Source of the DNA: Bacteroidales bacterium
GTDB taxonomy: Bacteria; Bacteroidota; Bacteroidia; Bacteroidales; Lentimicrobiaceae
Direction: 5' to 3'
Assembly (NCBI GenBank): GCA_016709025.1
Contig: JADJEQ010000006.1
Location: 223,331 to 287,330 of the forward strand
Length of the DNA stretch: 64,000 nt
Shown: positions 44,337 through 53,297 of the stretch, one piece after another
Position numbering within the stretch: position 1 is the stretch's first letter
Layout of the letters: each line of letters opens with the position of its first letter
Notes under the pieces: model-generated
Told to the model about the DNA's origin: nothing
Databases searched by the model: none
The model's input: only the letters and a program-made list of their open reading frames with translations
Program-made: the position numbers and the translations under genes

Positions 44337-44798
44337 ATGAAAAAACTGCTGATTATTTTATTTGTAACGGGTTTAGTTCACCCCATTTTATTTGCTCAGA
44401 ATAAATCTGAGGATACAGAAGCCATTCTGAAATCTGTACTAAATTACATCGAAGGCTGGGAAACCGGAGATTCATCGCGGATGGCCGGGAGCCTTCATGG
44501 CAGGTTAACCAAACATGGAATTGTTCCTGCCAGATCAGGTAAAGGGACCGAAATGCTTGATGCATCCTACGATGAAATGGTTAAGTGGACAACATTTCAA
44601 AAAGGGAAGCTTAAAGAAAACGAAAAGCCTGAAAGCGATATCCGAATCCTGGAACTGGGCATGAACATCGCCAGTGTAACCTGCATCAGCAAGGAATACA
44701 TTGATTATCTTCACATGGTAAGGACAGAACAGGGATGGAAAATTCTGAATGCTATTTGGGAACCTAATTTCAGTGGTATAGTTGAATCGAAGGAATAA
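44337..44798 (+). CDS. NTF2-like / putative lumazine-binding protein, secreted
   Basis: A 153-residue protein from the ATG at 44337: signal peptide MKKLLIILFVTGLVHPILFAQ, then an NTF2-like fold (TEAILKSVLNYIEGWETGDSSRMAGSLHGRLTKHGI, then IASVTCISKEYIDYLHMVRTEQGWKILNAIWE). The domain matches the family labelled putative lumazine-binding or DUF4440-like. Ligand unknown. Seven more in-frame codons upstream would only add a non-signal stretch. Confidence 0.85.
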   Translation: MKKLLIILFVTGLVHPILFAQNKSEDTEAILKSVLNYIEGWETGDSSRMAGSLHGRLTKHGIVPARSGKGTEMLDASYDEMVKWTTFQKGKLKENEKPESDIRILELGMNIASVTCISKEYIDYLHMVRTEQGWKILNAIWEPNFSGIVESKE

Positions 44799-44874
44799 TT
44801 GCAGAAAACCTGGATAAAGAATTCAGGTAAACAATCTTAACTATTGAAAAGCAGCATCATGTGGATAATAAATT

Positions 44875-45288
44875 CTATTCTTCCCCGGGAGATTTTCGCA
44901 TAAATTTCTTTTGAGAAAGCGCTTTTTTCATGCGGAGTCTTGATTCTCTGACTGCCTTGCCCGGTCTGGTTGCAATTCGCTTCCTTACTGGCTTTAATGC
45001 TTTGTAAATCAGTGTATAAAAGCGCTGAAGAACATCCTCCTTGTTGGCAGCCTGGCTCCGTTCCTTTTGTGAATACATTCTGAGCCTGCCATCACTACTC
45101 AATCTTGATTCCAACTTTACCAGCAAAGTATCTTTTTGATATTCAGTCAATAAAGTTGATAGGGGAATACTAAACCTGATCTCTACCCGGGTTTCAGTCG
45201 TATTCACGTGCTGCCCTCCTTTCCCGCTGCTTTTGGAGGTAGCAAACTCAATTTCTTTTTCGAGGTCGGGCAGACCAAATAGTTCCAT
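44875..45288 (-). CDS. arfB: Peptidyl-tRNA hydrolase ArfB (ribosome rescue)
   Basis: A 137-residue class-I release-factor-like protein. GGQ at residues 24-26 (SSGKGGQHVNTT) is the catalytic motif that hydrolyses peptidyl-tRNA, and the C terminus is basic (KPVRKRIATRPGKAVRESRLRMKKALSQKKF), which in ArfB enters the empty mRNA channel of stalled ribosomes. Start 45288 gives MELFGLPDLEKEIEFATSKS; the open frame upstream overlaps a terminator hairpin and is excluded. Confidence 0.92.
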   Translation of the reverse strand: MELFGLPDLEKEIEFATSKSSGKGGQHVNTTETRVEIRFSIPLSTLLTEYQKDTLLVKLESRLSSDGRLRMYSQKERSQAANKEDVLQRFYTLIYKALKPVRKRIATRPGKAVRESRLRMKKALSQKKFMRKSPGEE

Positions 45289-45331
45289 TTGTGAAGTTTT
45301 ATGCAAATTAAGGGATTCTGCTGATAAGGGC

Positions 45332-45359
45332 AAAAAAAAAGAGTCGCGACACGACTCTT
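45332..45359 (-). terminator. Terminator of the TlpA-redoxin pair
   Basis: AAGAGTCG-CGACA-CGACTCTT, followed by nine T when read on the minus strand. It separates the two thioredoxin-fold genes from arfB. Confidence 0.85.
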
Positions 45360-45377
45360 GTATAATAATTATCTTTG

Positions 45378-45983
45378 CTATTTTGTTGCCGTTTTTATGG
45401 TGCAACCAATGGCTTTGGTAAAATCCGGCATGGGTGCTTTCCCAACCAGCAAAGCTTCTACAGCATTCTCAAGGTATTTTTCCTTCACAGCATCTGCATC
45501 CTGTGAATTGTCATCAATTGCACCGATGTATACTACCTTGAAATCTTTGCCGGTTTTGTTCAGCAAAAATACGTGAGGTGTCCGGGTAGCACCATATTTT
45601 GGAAAAATCTTCTGGCCTTCGTCAAACAAGTAGGGAAAAGTAAACCCCTTTTCAGCATGCCTTTGTTGCATTTCTTTATATCCATCGGACGGAACTATAG
45701 CAGGATCATTGGGATTAATGGCTATTACCGGGTAGCCTTTGTCCTTGTACTTTTTATCGATTGCAATAATCCGGTCTTCATAAGCAATGGAGAAGGGACA
45801 ATGATTACAGGTAAATATTACAATAAAGCCTTTAGAATCAGGGAAATCGGCAAAGGAAACAGATTTCCCATCAACATTTTTTAGATTAAATTCCGGGGCT
45901 TTGTCACCTACTTTTACTCCCTGGGCAGAGAGTTGGAAAACTGAAACAAGGATCAGTAAAATGGCAGAAATGATATTTTTCAT
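45378..45983 (-). CDS. Thioredoxin-fold redoxin, secreted
   Basis: A 201-residue AhpC/TSA-redoxin protein: signal peptide ending ...FQLSAQ, then VGDKAPEFNLKNVDGKSVS, and TCNHCPF (CxxC) near residue 59, followed by YEDRIIAIDKKYKDKGYPVIAINPND. ATRTPHVFLL supplies the cis-proline. It likely exchanges thiols in the periplasm. Its ATG overlaps the stop codon of the TlpA-like gene upstream by one base, a sign of coupled translation. Confidence 0.88.
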   Translation of the reverse strand: MKNIISAILLILVSVFQLSAQGVKVGDKAPEFNLKNVDGKSVSFADFPDSKGFIVIFTCNHCPFSIAYEDRIIAIDKKYKDKGYPVIAINPNDPAIVPSDGYKEMQQRHAEKGFTFPYLFDEGQKIFPKYGATRTPHVFLLNKTGKDFKVVYIGAIDDNSQDADAVKEKYLENAVEALLVGKAPMPDFTKAIGCTIKTATK

Positions 45984-46462
45984 TATTCTTTTAGATTTTG
46001 GTTAACAATGGTTTGTAATTCTCCGAACGTAAAACTCTTTTCGTAAAATGCACGAAAACTGCGGTTGTAAATGATTGTTGCGGGTAATGCCCCTGACCAT
46101 TCAGGAGACACTTTGTTGATCCATGAATTTGCATCCGGATCATTCAGAAGGATAACGTCAGGTGTGAGATTGTATTTCTCAATGAATGGTTTTAGCCTGG
46201 AATCGAGATGCTTTAGGAAATCAAGGCTGACAAGAATGACTTTAACCTTTTTACCGGTGAATTCATCATGAATTTGTTGAAAATAAGGAATTTCCTTAAC
46301 GCATGGAATGCACCATGTGGCCCAGAAGTTCACCACGTAGGTAGTGTCGTTTTGCCGGTTTAGCATAGGTTCCAGACCCTTAAAGTCAGTAACCAGAACA
46401 TTTTGGGACCAAAGAGTAGAGGCAAAAAGATGGAACAGTAAAACGAGGGCAGTTAATTTCAT
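45983..46462 (-). CDS. TlpA-like thioredoxin, secreted
   Basis: A 159-residue exported thioredoxin-fold protein: signal peptide MKLTALVLLFHLFASTLWSQ, then YVVNFWATWCIPCVKEIPYFQQI with the CxxC redox pair, and ALPATIIYN giving the cis-proline. TlpA-type proteins reduce disulfides in cytochrome or other periplasmic targets. It is the first gene of a two-gene unit with the redoxin. Confidence 0.88.
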   Translation of the reverse strand: MKLTALVLLFHLFASTLWSQNVLVTDFKGLEPMLNRQNDTTYVVNFWATWCIPCVKEIPYFQQIHDEFTGKKVKVILVSLDFLKHLDSRLKPFIEKYNLTPDVILLNDPDANSWINKVSPEWSGALPATIIYNRSFRAFYEKSFTFGELQTIVNQNLKE

Positions 46463-46578
46463 TTTTAGATTTGGTTCAACTGATAAACACCATCATGAAA
46501 GGGTTTGTTCAATGCAGAAATCATGAAACCTGGCATCAGTGACCAATCAAGATTGAAAATTTCACAGTAAACTTTAAG

Positions 46579-46786
46579 AGATTGTTTCAATTTTGTTATA
46601 CTCTATGAATAGACCCGTCCTTTAGGGCGGGTTTAAAATATAATATCACAGACAATGGCAAAATCCTGAAAAATTTGTAAATTAATAATAAATTTTTCAG
46701 GATTTTGCCCGGGTATTCTGTTTTATTATTTTACCCTCCCTAAAGGACGGGCCTATTGAAAATGGAATCAAAAATTTAAACAGTCT
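46579..46786. mobile_element. MITE-like palindromic element, full copy 1
   Basis: A 208-base imperfect palindrome without coding capacity. The outer ends AGATTGTTTCAATTTTG and (complement) AGACTGTTTAAATTTTTG are inverted copies. Further inward CCCGTCCTTTAGGG pairs exactly with CCCTAAAGGACGGG. At the centre CAAAATCCTGAAAAATTT (46659-46676) pairs perfectly with 46690-46707. Related copies: 63280-63467, and shorter ones at 58578-58656 and 244-293. It fills most of the 368-base spacer 46463-46830. Confidence 0.75.
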
Positions 46787-46830
46787 TTATGATTAGTATG
46801 ATTTCAGAAGTGCAGATATGCAGAAACAGA

Positions 46831-48471
46831 CTATTTACCTGTATAAACGGCTTTCCCGTCAATTACTGTCAATAAAACCTTAGCCCTGGGAATTTCTTTT
46901 TCGGGAACCTGCATGATGTCCCGGTCTATCATCACAAAATCAGCATTCATACCAGGTTCGATGCTTCCCCTTCGGTTTTCTTCAAAACAGGATTTTGCTG
47001 CCCATTTGGTAATTGATCTCAGTGCTTCCTGACAGATCAGTGCATTTTCCTTCTGAAAACCTTTTACAGGATTTCCTTTAGGATCCTTTCGAGCAACTGA
47101 AGCATAGAAAGTGAGCAGGGGACTTATATTTTCGATCGGGAAGTCAGTTCCATTGGGTATCCAACCATTTTGCTGCATCAGGGTCTTATAGGCATAGGCA
47201 TTCCTGATCCGATAATCGCCGAGCCTTTGCTTAGCCCATCCCATATCGGATGTAGCGTGGGTGGCCTGTACTGATGGGATAATAGCAAATTCAGCAAAGA
47301 GTTTAAAATCGTCGGGATGAACAACCTGTGCATGCTCGACCCGCCACCGCAGATCATTGCCCGGAAGCAGGTAGTCACTGTATACTTTCAATACTGTGCG
47401 GACTGCAGAATCTCCGATGGCATGCGTATTTACCTGGTATCCGTTATCATAAGCCATCAAACAATATCTTCCAAGATCTTCAGGTGTTATTGTGAGTATC
47501 CCAAAATTATCCGGTGAATCACTGTACGGATTTAACAGACAAGCTCCGCGCGATCCCAATGCCCCATCGGCGTATAATTTCAATGACCTGACTATTAACT
47601 TAGGCTTCACAACAATACCCTTTCTCATAAACTGTTTAAAGTTTTCTTCGTTGGGGTTCAGCATGGTATAAATGGCCATTTGAAGCTGATCTTCAGATTG
47701 AAGACTGTCGAGAAAATCGATTACACCAGCATCCAATCCTGCATCGGCAACCATGGTCAGGCCTACTGAATAGCACTGATTTGCAGCCGAATCTACCAGT
47801 TCAAAAAGCTCCTGCCCTTTCGGTTCCGGAATCAGGTTACGGAAACGGTCAGCCATTGATTCAAGGAAAATCCCGGTAAAAATGCCATTGTCCAAAACAG
47901 CCTCCTTTTTGTTGACAATGCTATCGGTTGTAATTCCTGAGAGGGCAATTGCAGCCTCGTTCACCAAAACGGCATGCCCATCAACCCGGATCAATACAAC
48001 GGGAATTTCAGGGAATAATTCACTTAATTTCTTATTGTCAGGAAACTGCTGACCAACCCATTTATTCTGATCCCATCCCCTTCCGGTTATCCATTCACGT
48101 GGTTTTTCATTCTGCTGTTTAAGGAGGATCTTCAATACCTGTTCATATGAAGTTGCTGAAGAAAGGTCCGAATACCGGCTTAAAAGGGACAGACCGTAAA
48201 AATGGCAATGGGCATCAATAAAGCCGGGATAAATGGCTTTGCCGGAAGCATCAAGTGTTGAGTCGGCTGAATACTTACCGTTAATCAGTTCATTATCGCC
48301 CACTTCAAGAATTTTGCCTTCGGCGATTGCCATGGCAGCATGAATGCTGAAAGCACTGTCAGATGTGTAAATAACTGCATTCTGAACTATCAGATCAACT
48401 GAAATCCTTTCGTTGTGGCAAGATGAAAAACCCATAAGAAGTAAAAGTAAAAACAGCAATCTACGTAACAT
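46831..48471 (-). CDS. Amidohydrolase (YtcJ-like), lipoprotein
   Basis: A 546-residue metal-dependent hydrolase. A lipobox FSSC near residue 18 anchors it. IYPGFIDAHCHFYGL holds the first metal-binding HxH, and RWRVEHAQVVHPDDF and GTDFPIENISPL hold the later His and Asp ligands. An N-terminal beta part (VDLIVQNAVIYTSD, AMAIAEGKILEVG) and C-terminal closing strand (GKAVYTGK) form the usual composite domain. Relatives act on N-substituted formamides or similar; the substrate is unknown. It is divergent from the DUF6580 gene. Confidence 0.88.
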   Translation of the reverse strand: MLRRLLFLLLLLMGFSSCHNERISVDLIVQNAVIYTSDSAFSIHAAMAIAEGKILEVGDNELINGKYSADSTLDASGKAIYPGFIDAHCHFYGLSLLSRYSDLSSATSYEQVLKILLKQQNEKPREWITGRGWDQNKWVGQQFPDNKKLSELFPEIPVVLIRVDGHAVLVNEAAIALSGITTDSIVNKKEAVLDNGIFTGIFLESMADRFRNLIPEPKGQELFELVDSAANQCYSVGLTMVADAGLDAGVIDFLDSLQSEDQLQMAIYTMLNPNEENFKQFMRKGIVVKPKLIVRSLKLYADGALGSRGACLLNPYSDSPDNFGILTITPEDLGRYCLMAYDNGYQVNTHAIGDSAVRTVLKVYSDYLLPGNDLRWRVEHAQVVHPDDFKLFAEFAIIPSVQATHATSDMGWAKQRLGDYRIRNAYAYKTLMQQNGWIPNGTDFPIENISPLLTFYASVARKDPKGNPVKGFQKENALICQEALRSITKWAAKSCFEENRRGSIEPGMNADFVMIDRDIMQVPEKEIPRAKVLLTVIDGKAVYTGK

Positions 48472-48678
48472 CAGGCTTATTTTTCAGCAAACTTAAACAT
48501 TATTTTTTTTAGCATTTTTTGCTTTACATGCTTTTTTTCAGGTATTTTCAAAAACTTTTCAACAGTTATTCACGCTTAGTTTTCCAATTTAACTTGTAAT
48601 GAGTGATTTAGAGGAAATATTCCAACTGTGAAACAAATATAAATATCAACTGTTCAACTAATGAGAACAGGATTATTA

Positions 48679-48713
48679 AGGCAATTTAAAATTGCCTGTT
48701 TAAATAGGCAATT
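48679..48713. repeat. Mutually exclusive hairpins upstream of the DUF6580 gene
   Basis: AGGCAATT-TAA-AATTGCCT (48679-48697) is followed by a third arm AGGCAATT (48706-48713). The middle arm can pair with either neighbour. It lies 52 bases before the ATG at 48765; no other signal is clear in the 293-base divergent spacer except a TAATTTTG box near 48730. Confidence 0.45.
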
Positions 48714-48764
48714 AATTAAAAACCTTTTATAATTTTGGGACTTGAAACTTAACAACGGTTATTT

Positions 48765-49292
48765 ATGAATTCTAAACTAATTACACCGCGAATGGTGTTG
48801 ATTTTTGTTGCAATTCTTACTGCAGCATTTATGAGATTGATCCCTCACTGGCCTAATTTCACGCCGGTTGCTGCCATTGCACTATTCAGCGGAACATACA
48901 TAAGCCGTAAGTCTCTTGCATTGCTGATTCCACTTTCAGCCCTGTTGCTGAGTGATCTGGTACTTGGTTTTCATTCAACCATGGTAGCTGTATATGCCGC
49001 ATTTGGAATTACAGTGCTGGTAGGTTTCTGGTTGCATAACCGGGTTAAGTTTGGAAACATTGCCATGGCTTCCGTATTTTCCTCTGTCACCTTTTTCCTG
49101 ATCACCAATTTTGGATCCTGGGTAAGTGGTATGATGCCTTATCCGATGGACTTTTCGGGTTTAATGATGGCCTATGCGGCAGGTATTCCCTTCTTTAACA
49201 ATGGCCTGTTGGGTGACTTGTTTTATAATACTATACTTTTTGGTGGTTTTTTCCTGGTTGGAATCCGCTACCCTTCGTTGGTGAAAGCCTGA
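48765..49292 (+). CDS. DUF6580 membrane protein (putative transporter component)
   Basis: A 175-residue inner-membrane protein with about five hydrophobic segments. It opens with an RMVLIFVAILTAAFMRLIPHWPNFTPVAAIALFSGTYI block and contains FLITNFGSWVSGMMPYPM and AGIPFFNNGLLGDLFYN, all typical of the ECF-S-like DUF6580 family. A transport role, perhaps vitamin uptake, is suggested by fold and is unproven. The gene is single and ends in a strong hairpin. Confidence 0.88.
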   Translation: MNSKLITPRMVLIFVAILTAAFMRLIPHWPNFTPVAAIALFSGTYISRKSLALLIPLSALLLSDLVLGFHSTMVAVYAAFGITVLVGFWLHNRVKFGNIAMASVFSSVTFFLITNFGSWVSGMMPYPMDFSGLMMAYAAGIPFFNNGLLGDLFYNTILFGGFFLVGIRYPSLVKA

Positions 49293-49313
49293 TCTGATCG
49301 ATTTTCACTATCT

Positions 49314-49350
49314 AACAAACCCTTGAAAGTCTGGCTTTCAAGGGTTTGTT
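49314..49350. terminator. Bidirectional terminator
   Basis: Perfect 16-base stem AACAAACCCTTGAAAG / CTTTCAAGGGTTTGTT with a TCTGG loop, between two convergent genes. Confidence 0.88.
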
Positions 49351-49405
49351 AATTTAAAGGTTTAAAAGCAAGCGGATTCTAATGAAAATATTTCAGCATT
49401 TGGGT

Positions 49406-49786
49406 TCACATTACTTCATCATCTCTTTCGAGAAGAAGTATTGAATTTTGTGGAACAATGAAATACTTTTCTTCATTGTAAACAATTTCTATTGCTCCTT
49501 TCTGAAGAAAAATAGCCAGATCCCCTTCTCTTACCTGAAGTGGTATGTACCTGATATTCTCATGAGATCCGCCTTTCCAGGATTCTTCCTCTTCGCTACT
49601 GACCGGAATAGGATAACCAGGTCCGGCTTTGAGCACATAGCCTGACTGAATCTCTTCTTTTTCATTATATCCGGGGGGAAGGAATAAACCGCCTTTGGTC
49701 TTCCTGGTTAGTGAGAGGGGTTTAATGAGCAAGCGATCACCGACTACCATCAGTTTTTCCAGTTTATCTTTATTGGTTTGTTTCAT
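49406..49786 (-). CDS. Divergent GroES-like co-chaperonin
   Basis: A 126-residue Cpn10-fold protein, longer than GroES (about 97). GDRLLIKPLSLTRKTKGGLFLPPGYNEKEEIQSGYVLKAGPG covers the first part and the mobile loop. An insertion (PIPVSSEEEESWKGGSHENIRYIPLQV) precedes VREGDLAIFLQKGAIEIVYNEEKYFIVPQNSILLL. No groEL gene is adjacent, so it is not the housekeeping GroES. It may be a second co-chaperonin; this is inference. Confidence 0.8.
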   Translation of the reverse strand: MKQTNKDKLEKLMVVGDRLLIKPLSLTRKTKGGLFLPPGYNEKEEIQSGYVLKAGPGYPIPVSSEEEESWKGGSHENIRYIPLQVREGDLAIFLQKGAIEIVYNEEKYFIVPQNSILLLERDDEVM

Positions 49787-49949
49787 AATCAGTTAATATT
49801 GTTCATGGTTGATCTGATGATAAGAGAGACAAAATTATTGAAAAAAGTGGTATTTTTGTAAAACCGGAAAGTAATCCTGCCACCAACCGATTTGTACTTC
49901 GTATAACTGGTGCACATCCTTTCCTGATCAATGTTTAATTTAAAAAGTC

Positions 49950-50210
49950 ATGAAAATAGTTGCTTTTAAGACAAGTAAGCCAAAGCAATTCAACTATAAG
50001 CCTCTTTACTATGACCAGCAAAAGGAGGAAATGGAAGAAAGGCTGAAGAAGTACTCGGAACCTGAGCAATCGGATATCAACCGATTTAGGTCAAAAATCC
50101 GCGAAACATGGCGGGTTAAGGAAAAAAAGAATTTCAAGCTTTCAAAGATGACTCTCTATGTTTATCTGATAGGGTCAATCCTGCTGATTTATTTCATCTT
50201 CTTCCGCTAA
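49950..50210 (+). CDS. Small membrane protein upstream of mutL
   Basis: An 86-residue protein with a basic, coiled-coil-like first part (QQKEEMEERLKKYSE...) and one C-terminal membrane segment (MTLYVYLIGSILLIYFIFF). Similar short proteins precede mutL in many Bacteroidota; function unknown. It ends 21 bases before the mutL ATG and so is likely cotranscribed. Confidence 0.72.
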   Translation: MKIVAFKTSKPKQFNYKPLYYDQQKEEMEERLKKYSEPEQSDINRFRSKIRETWRVKEKKNFKLSKMTLYVYLIGSILLIYFIFFR

Positions 50211-50231
50211 TCTATTGGTTGATAAATAATT

Positions 50232-52067
50232 ATGTCAGATATCATCAGGCTTTTGCCCGATTCAGTTGCCAACCAGATTGCCGCGGGAGAAGTAATTCAG
50301 CGCCCGGCTTCGGCGGTTAAGGAATTACTGGAAAATGCCATTGATGCAGGTGGAGATAGCATTGAGCTGATCGTTAAGGATTCGGGCAAGACACTTATCC
50401 AGATAATCGACAATGGCTGTGGTATGTCGCCAACAGATGCACGCATGAGTTTCGAAAGGCATGCTACCTCAAAAATAAAGACTGCAGATGACCTTTTCCG
50501 GATTCGTACGCTTGGATTCAGAGGAGAAGCCCTGGCTTCGATTGCTGCAATTGCCCAGGTAGAGTTGAAAACCCGCAGGCATGAAGATGAATTAGGAACC
50601 CATCTTCTCATCGAAGGTTCTTCTGTTAAAAGTCAACAGCCTTGTGCCTGCCCTACCGGTACATCACTGATGATTAAAAACCTGTTTTTTAATGTTCCTG
50701 CGAGACGCAATTTTCTGAAATCAGACCCTGCCGAACTGCGTCATATCATTGATGAATTTCAGCGGGTTTCACTGGTTAATCCTTCTATTTCATTTTCATT
50801 CATTAACAATGGGAAACCACTTTTCCAATTGCCTCACTCGGGGCTTAAGCAGCGCATTGCCAATGTCATGGGTTCCGGGAATTATGAAAAGCTGATACCG
50901 GTAAACCAGGAAACCGAAGTTGTTAAAGTATCAGGTTTTATCGGAAAGCCTGAAAATGCAAGAAAAACAAAGGGTGAACAGTACTTTTTTGCCAACAACC
51001 GCTATATAAGGCATCCATACTTAAACCATGCAGTTGAAGAAGCATTTAAAGACCTGATCCCGGAAGGCTATTTTCCGTCATATTTCATTTACCTTGAGGT
51101 AGATCCGGCCCATATTGACATTAACATTCACCCAACAAAAACAGAAGTTAATTTTCAGGACCATCAGAGTATTTATGCCATCCTGAGATCAGCGGTCAGG
51201 GCTTCTATCGGGAAATTCAGCCTCTCCTCTACCCTGGATTTTGAAACTGAACCGATGTTTAGTTTCAATTTCCCGAAAGATAGACCCATTGTTGAGCCCG
51301 GAATACATATTAATCCTGAGTTTAATCCCTTCGTTAAAAATCCGCAACCTGAACTCCGGCTTTCACAGGGTGAATACAGGAAGAGTAGTGGGGTCAATCA
51401 ATGGGAAAAGCTGTATGAAGAAATTAAGCAGGAGGAAAATGAGCAATTACTTAGCAGGCAATCCCTGACCATTGACTCTGATTTCGGCGCTGACAGACAG
51501 GCTGACCGTGGATTTATGCAGTTTCAGAACCGTTATATTGTAACGAAAGTCAAGTCGGGGTTAATGCTTATCGATCAACAGGCTGCTCATGAGCGAGTCC
51601 TTTTTGAGCGTTACCTGGAAAGAATTGAACAGAAAAAAGGAATGGCTCAGCAACAACTTTTCCCTCAAACTGTTAGTTTGTCAGCATCCGATACTGAACT
51701 TGTAAATGAACTGATCGGGGAAATTTCGCTGCTGGGTTTTATTATTGAACCGTTTGGGAAAAATACTTTTATTGTAAATGGCACCCCTGCTGATCTTCCC
51801 AATGAAAACATACAGGAATTGCTTGAAAATGTGCTGGAAAATTATAAAAACAACCAGCTTGGCTTAAAACTTGACAGGAAAAGCAATCTCGCAAGATCCA
51901 TGGCCCGGAATCTGGCAATAAAGCCGGGAAAAGCTTTAATGACAGATGAGATGCAATCACTTGTGGATGATCTGTTTTCATGTAGTGTACCTAATTTGAG
52001 CCCATCAGGTAAAAACGTCACAACTTTGATCAGTGCAGAAGAAATTGAAAACCGATTTTTAAAATGA
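50232..52067 (+). CDS. mutL: DNA mismatch repair protein MutL
   Basis: A 611-residue GHKL ATPase. Motifs: ELLENAIDAGG (Glu activates water), DNGCGM, RTLGFRGEALASIAA, and GTSLMIKNLFFNVPARRNFL. The C-terminal dimerisation domain starts near residue 430. The endonuclease signature DQHA(X)2E(X)4E reads DQQAAHERVLFE (His to Gln), and the later CPHGRP-like site reads SPSGKN, so metal binding is doubtful. MutL links MutS to strand removal in mismatch repair. It precedes a rhomboid gene by 11 bases. Confidence 0.95.
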   Translation: MSDIIRLLPDSVANQIAAGEVIQRPASAVKELLENAIDAGGDSIELIVKDSGKTLIQIIDNGCGMSPTDARMSFERHATSKIKTADDLFRIRTLGFRGEALASIAAIAQVELKTRRHEDELGTHLLIEGSSVKSQQPCACPTGTSLMIKNLFFNVPARRNFLKSDPAELRHIIDEFQRVSLVNPSISFSFINNGKPLFQLPHSGLKQRIANVMGSGNYEKLIPVNQETEVVKVSGFIGKPENARKTKGEQYFFANNRYIRHPYLNHAVEEAFKDLIPEGYFPSYFIYLEVDPAHIDINIHPTKTEVNFQDHQSIYAILRSAVRASIGKFSLSSTLDFETEPMFSFNFPKDRPIVEPGIHINPEFNPFVKNPQPELRLSQGEYRKSSGVNQWEKLYEEIKQEENEQLLSRQSLTIDSDFGADRQADRGFMQFQNRYIVTKVKSGLMLIDQQAAHERVLFERYLERIEQKKGMAQQQLFPQTVSLSASDTELVNELIGEISLLGFIIEPFGKNTFIVNGTPADLPNENIQELLENVLENYKNNQLGLKLDRKSNLARSMARNLAIKPGKALMTDEMQSLVDDLFSCSVPNLSPSGKNVTTLISAEEIENRFLK

Positions 52068-52078
52068 AAAATTAACTG

Positions 52079-52915
52079 ATGAATTTACAGCAATATTCTC
52101 CCAGGGGCTTTAGCATGTTGCCACCTGTTGTTAAAAATCTACTGATAATCAATGGTTTGGTTTTTCTTGCTCAATTAATGGTTGAACAGGTATTTCATCT
52201 GAATCTGACAGATTATCTGGGCATGCACTATTTCGGGTCATCAAAATTCAATCCTGCCCAGTTAGTTACCTACATGTTTCTCCATGGAGGTTTCACACAT
52301 GTGTTCTTTAATATGTTTGCCCTATGGATGTTCGGATATATTCTTGAAAATACCTGGGGTGCTAAAAGATTCCTAATTTATTACATGGTTACAGGAATAG
52401 GCGCAGCTGTTGTGCATATGCTGGTTTTATGGATTACCATTTCCGGTATTCAGGCTGATGCTTCTGCCTTTATGAATGCTCCGGACCCTGCGGCTTTTTC
52501 TACTTTTATCGATCAGCATTATCCCGAATTTAAAAGTCAGCTTTTTGACTTTATTACCACCTGGCAATCAAATCCGGGAAATCCGGTATATGTAAACCAG
52601 GCATCCAGTTATCTGAACGACCTTATCAATCTTCAGATGGATATTCCAACGGTAGGCGCTTCCGGTGCCGTTTTCGGTATTCTGCTGGCTTTTGGTATGA
52701 TGTTCCCGAATTCACTGATCTATCTTTATTTTTTCTTTCCTATAAAAGCAAAATGGTTTGTAATTCTTTACGGGGCTGCTGAGGTCTATTTGGGATTTGC
52801 AAATAAGTCCGGTGATAATGTTGCTCACTTTGCCCATCTGGGGGGAATGATTTTCGGATTTTTCCTGATCAGATACTGGAACAGGAAGTTGCACCGTTAT
52901 AATGACTGGCAATAA
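52079..52915 (+). CDS. Rhomboid family intramembrane serine protease (first)
   Basis: A 278-residue six-helix membrane protease. The nucleophile Ser195 is in GASGAVFG and the catalytic His253 in AHFAHLGG. Before the Ser helix a long loop (about residues 120-190) is unusual in length. Rhomboids cut membrane proteins within the bilayer. Starts 11 bases after mutL and ends before a low-complexity spacer. Confidence 0.93.
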   Translation: MNLQQYSPRGFSMLPPVVKNLLIINGLVFLAQLMVEQVFHLNLTDYLGMHYFGSSKFNPAQLVTYMFLHGGFTHVFFNMFALWMFGYILENTWGAKRFLIYYMVTGIGAAVVHMLVLWITISGIQADASAFMNAPDPAAFSTFIDQHYPEFKSQLFDFITTWQSNPGNPVYVNQASSYLNDLINLQMDIPTVGASGAVFGILLAFGMMFPNSLIYLYFFFPIKAKWFVILYGAAEVYLGFANKSGDNVAHFAHLGGMIFGFFLIRYWNRKLHRYNDWQ

Positions 52916-52966
52916 TAGAGTGAAGAGTGAAAAGAGAGAAAAGTGAAAAGTGAAGGAGCTCGGGAC
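52916..52966. repeat. GTGAAAA heptamer-like tract
   Basis: Imperfect copies of GTGAAAA/GTGAAGA. It is the complement of TTTTCAC/ACTTTTC-type units elsewhere. It begins right after the rhomboid stop codon. The remaining spacer to 53297 has no clear promoter. Confidence 0.6.
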
Positions 52967-53297
52967 AAGAGAGTGAAGAAAAATGAAGAGTCAGTCAAAA
53001 AGAGTCAAGAATTAATTAGTGAGTTGTGAGTAGTGAGAAATGAAAAAAGAAAGTTTCTCAGGTCAGAAGTAGTGACGTTGGTGAGTTTCATGAACCATTG
53101 TCAAACTGCGAAGGCAAACTGTTAGGTTTCAAAGAGAGGTTAAAGAATTGAGGCGGATCTACTAATCAGTGAATAAGTGAAAAGAACGTGGTGAATGGTT
53201 TTGTTGAAAAGCGCATTTGCAGCAGAAAAAAGGCATTAAGAACGTTTGCCTGAATGAAATTTGAAAGCCGCGGATTACATGAATAAAACAAACAACT

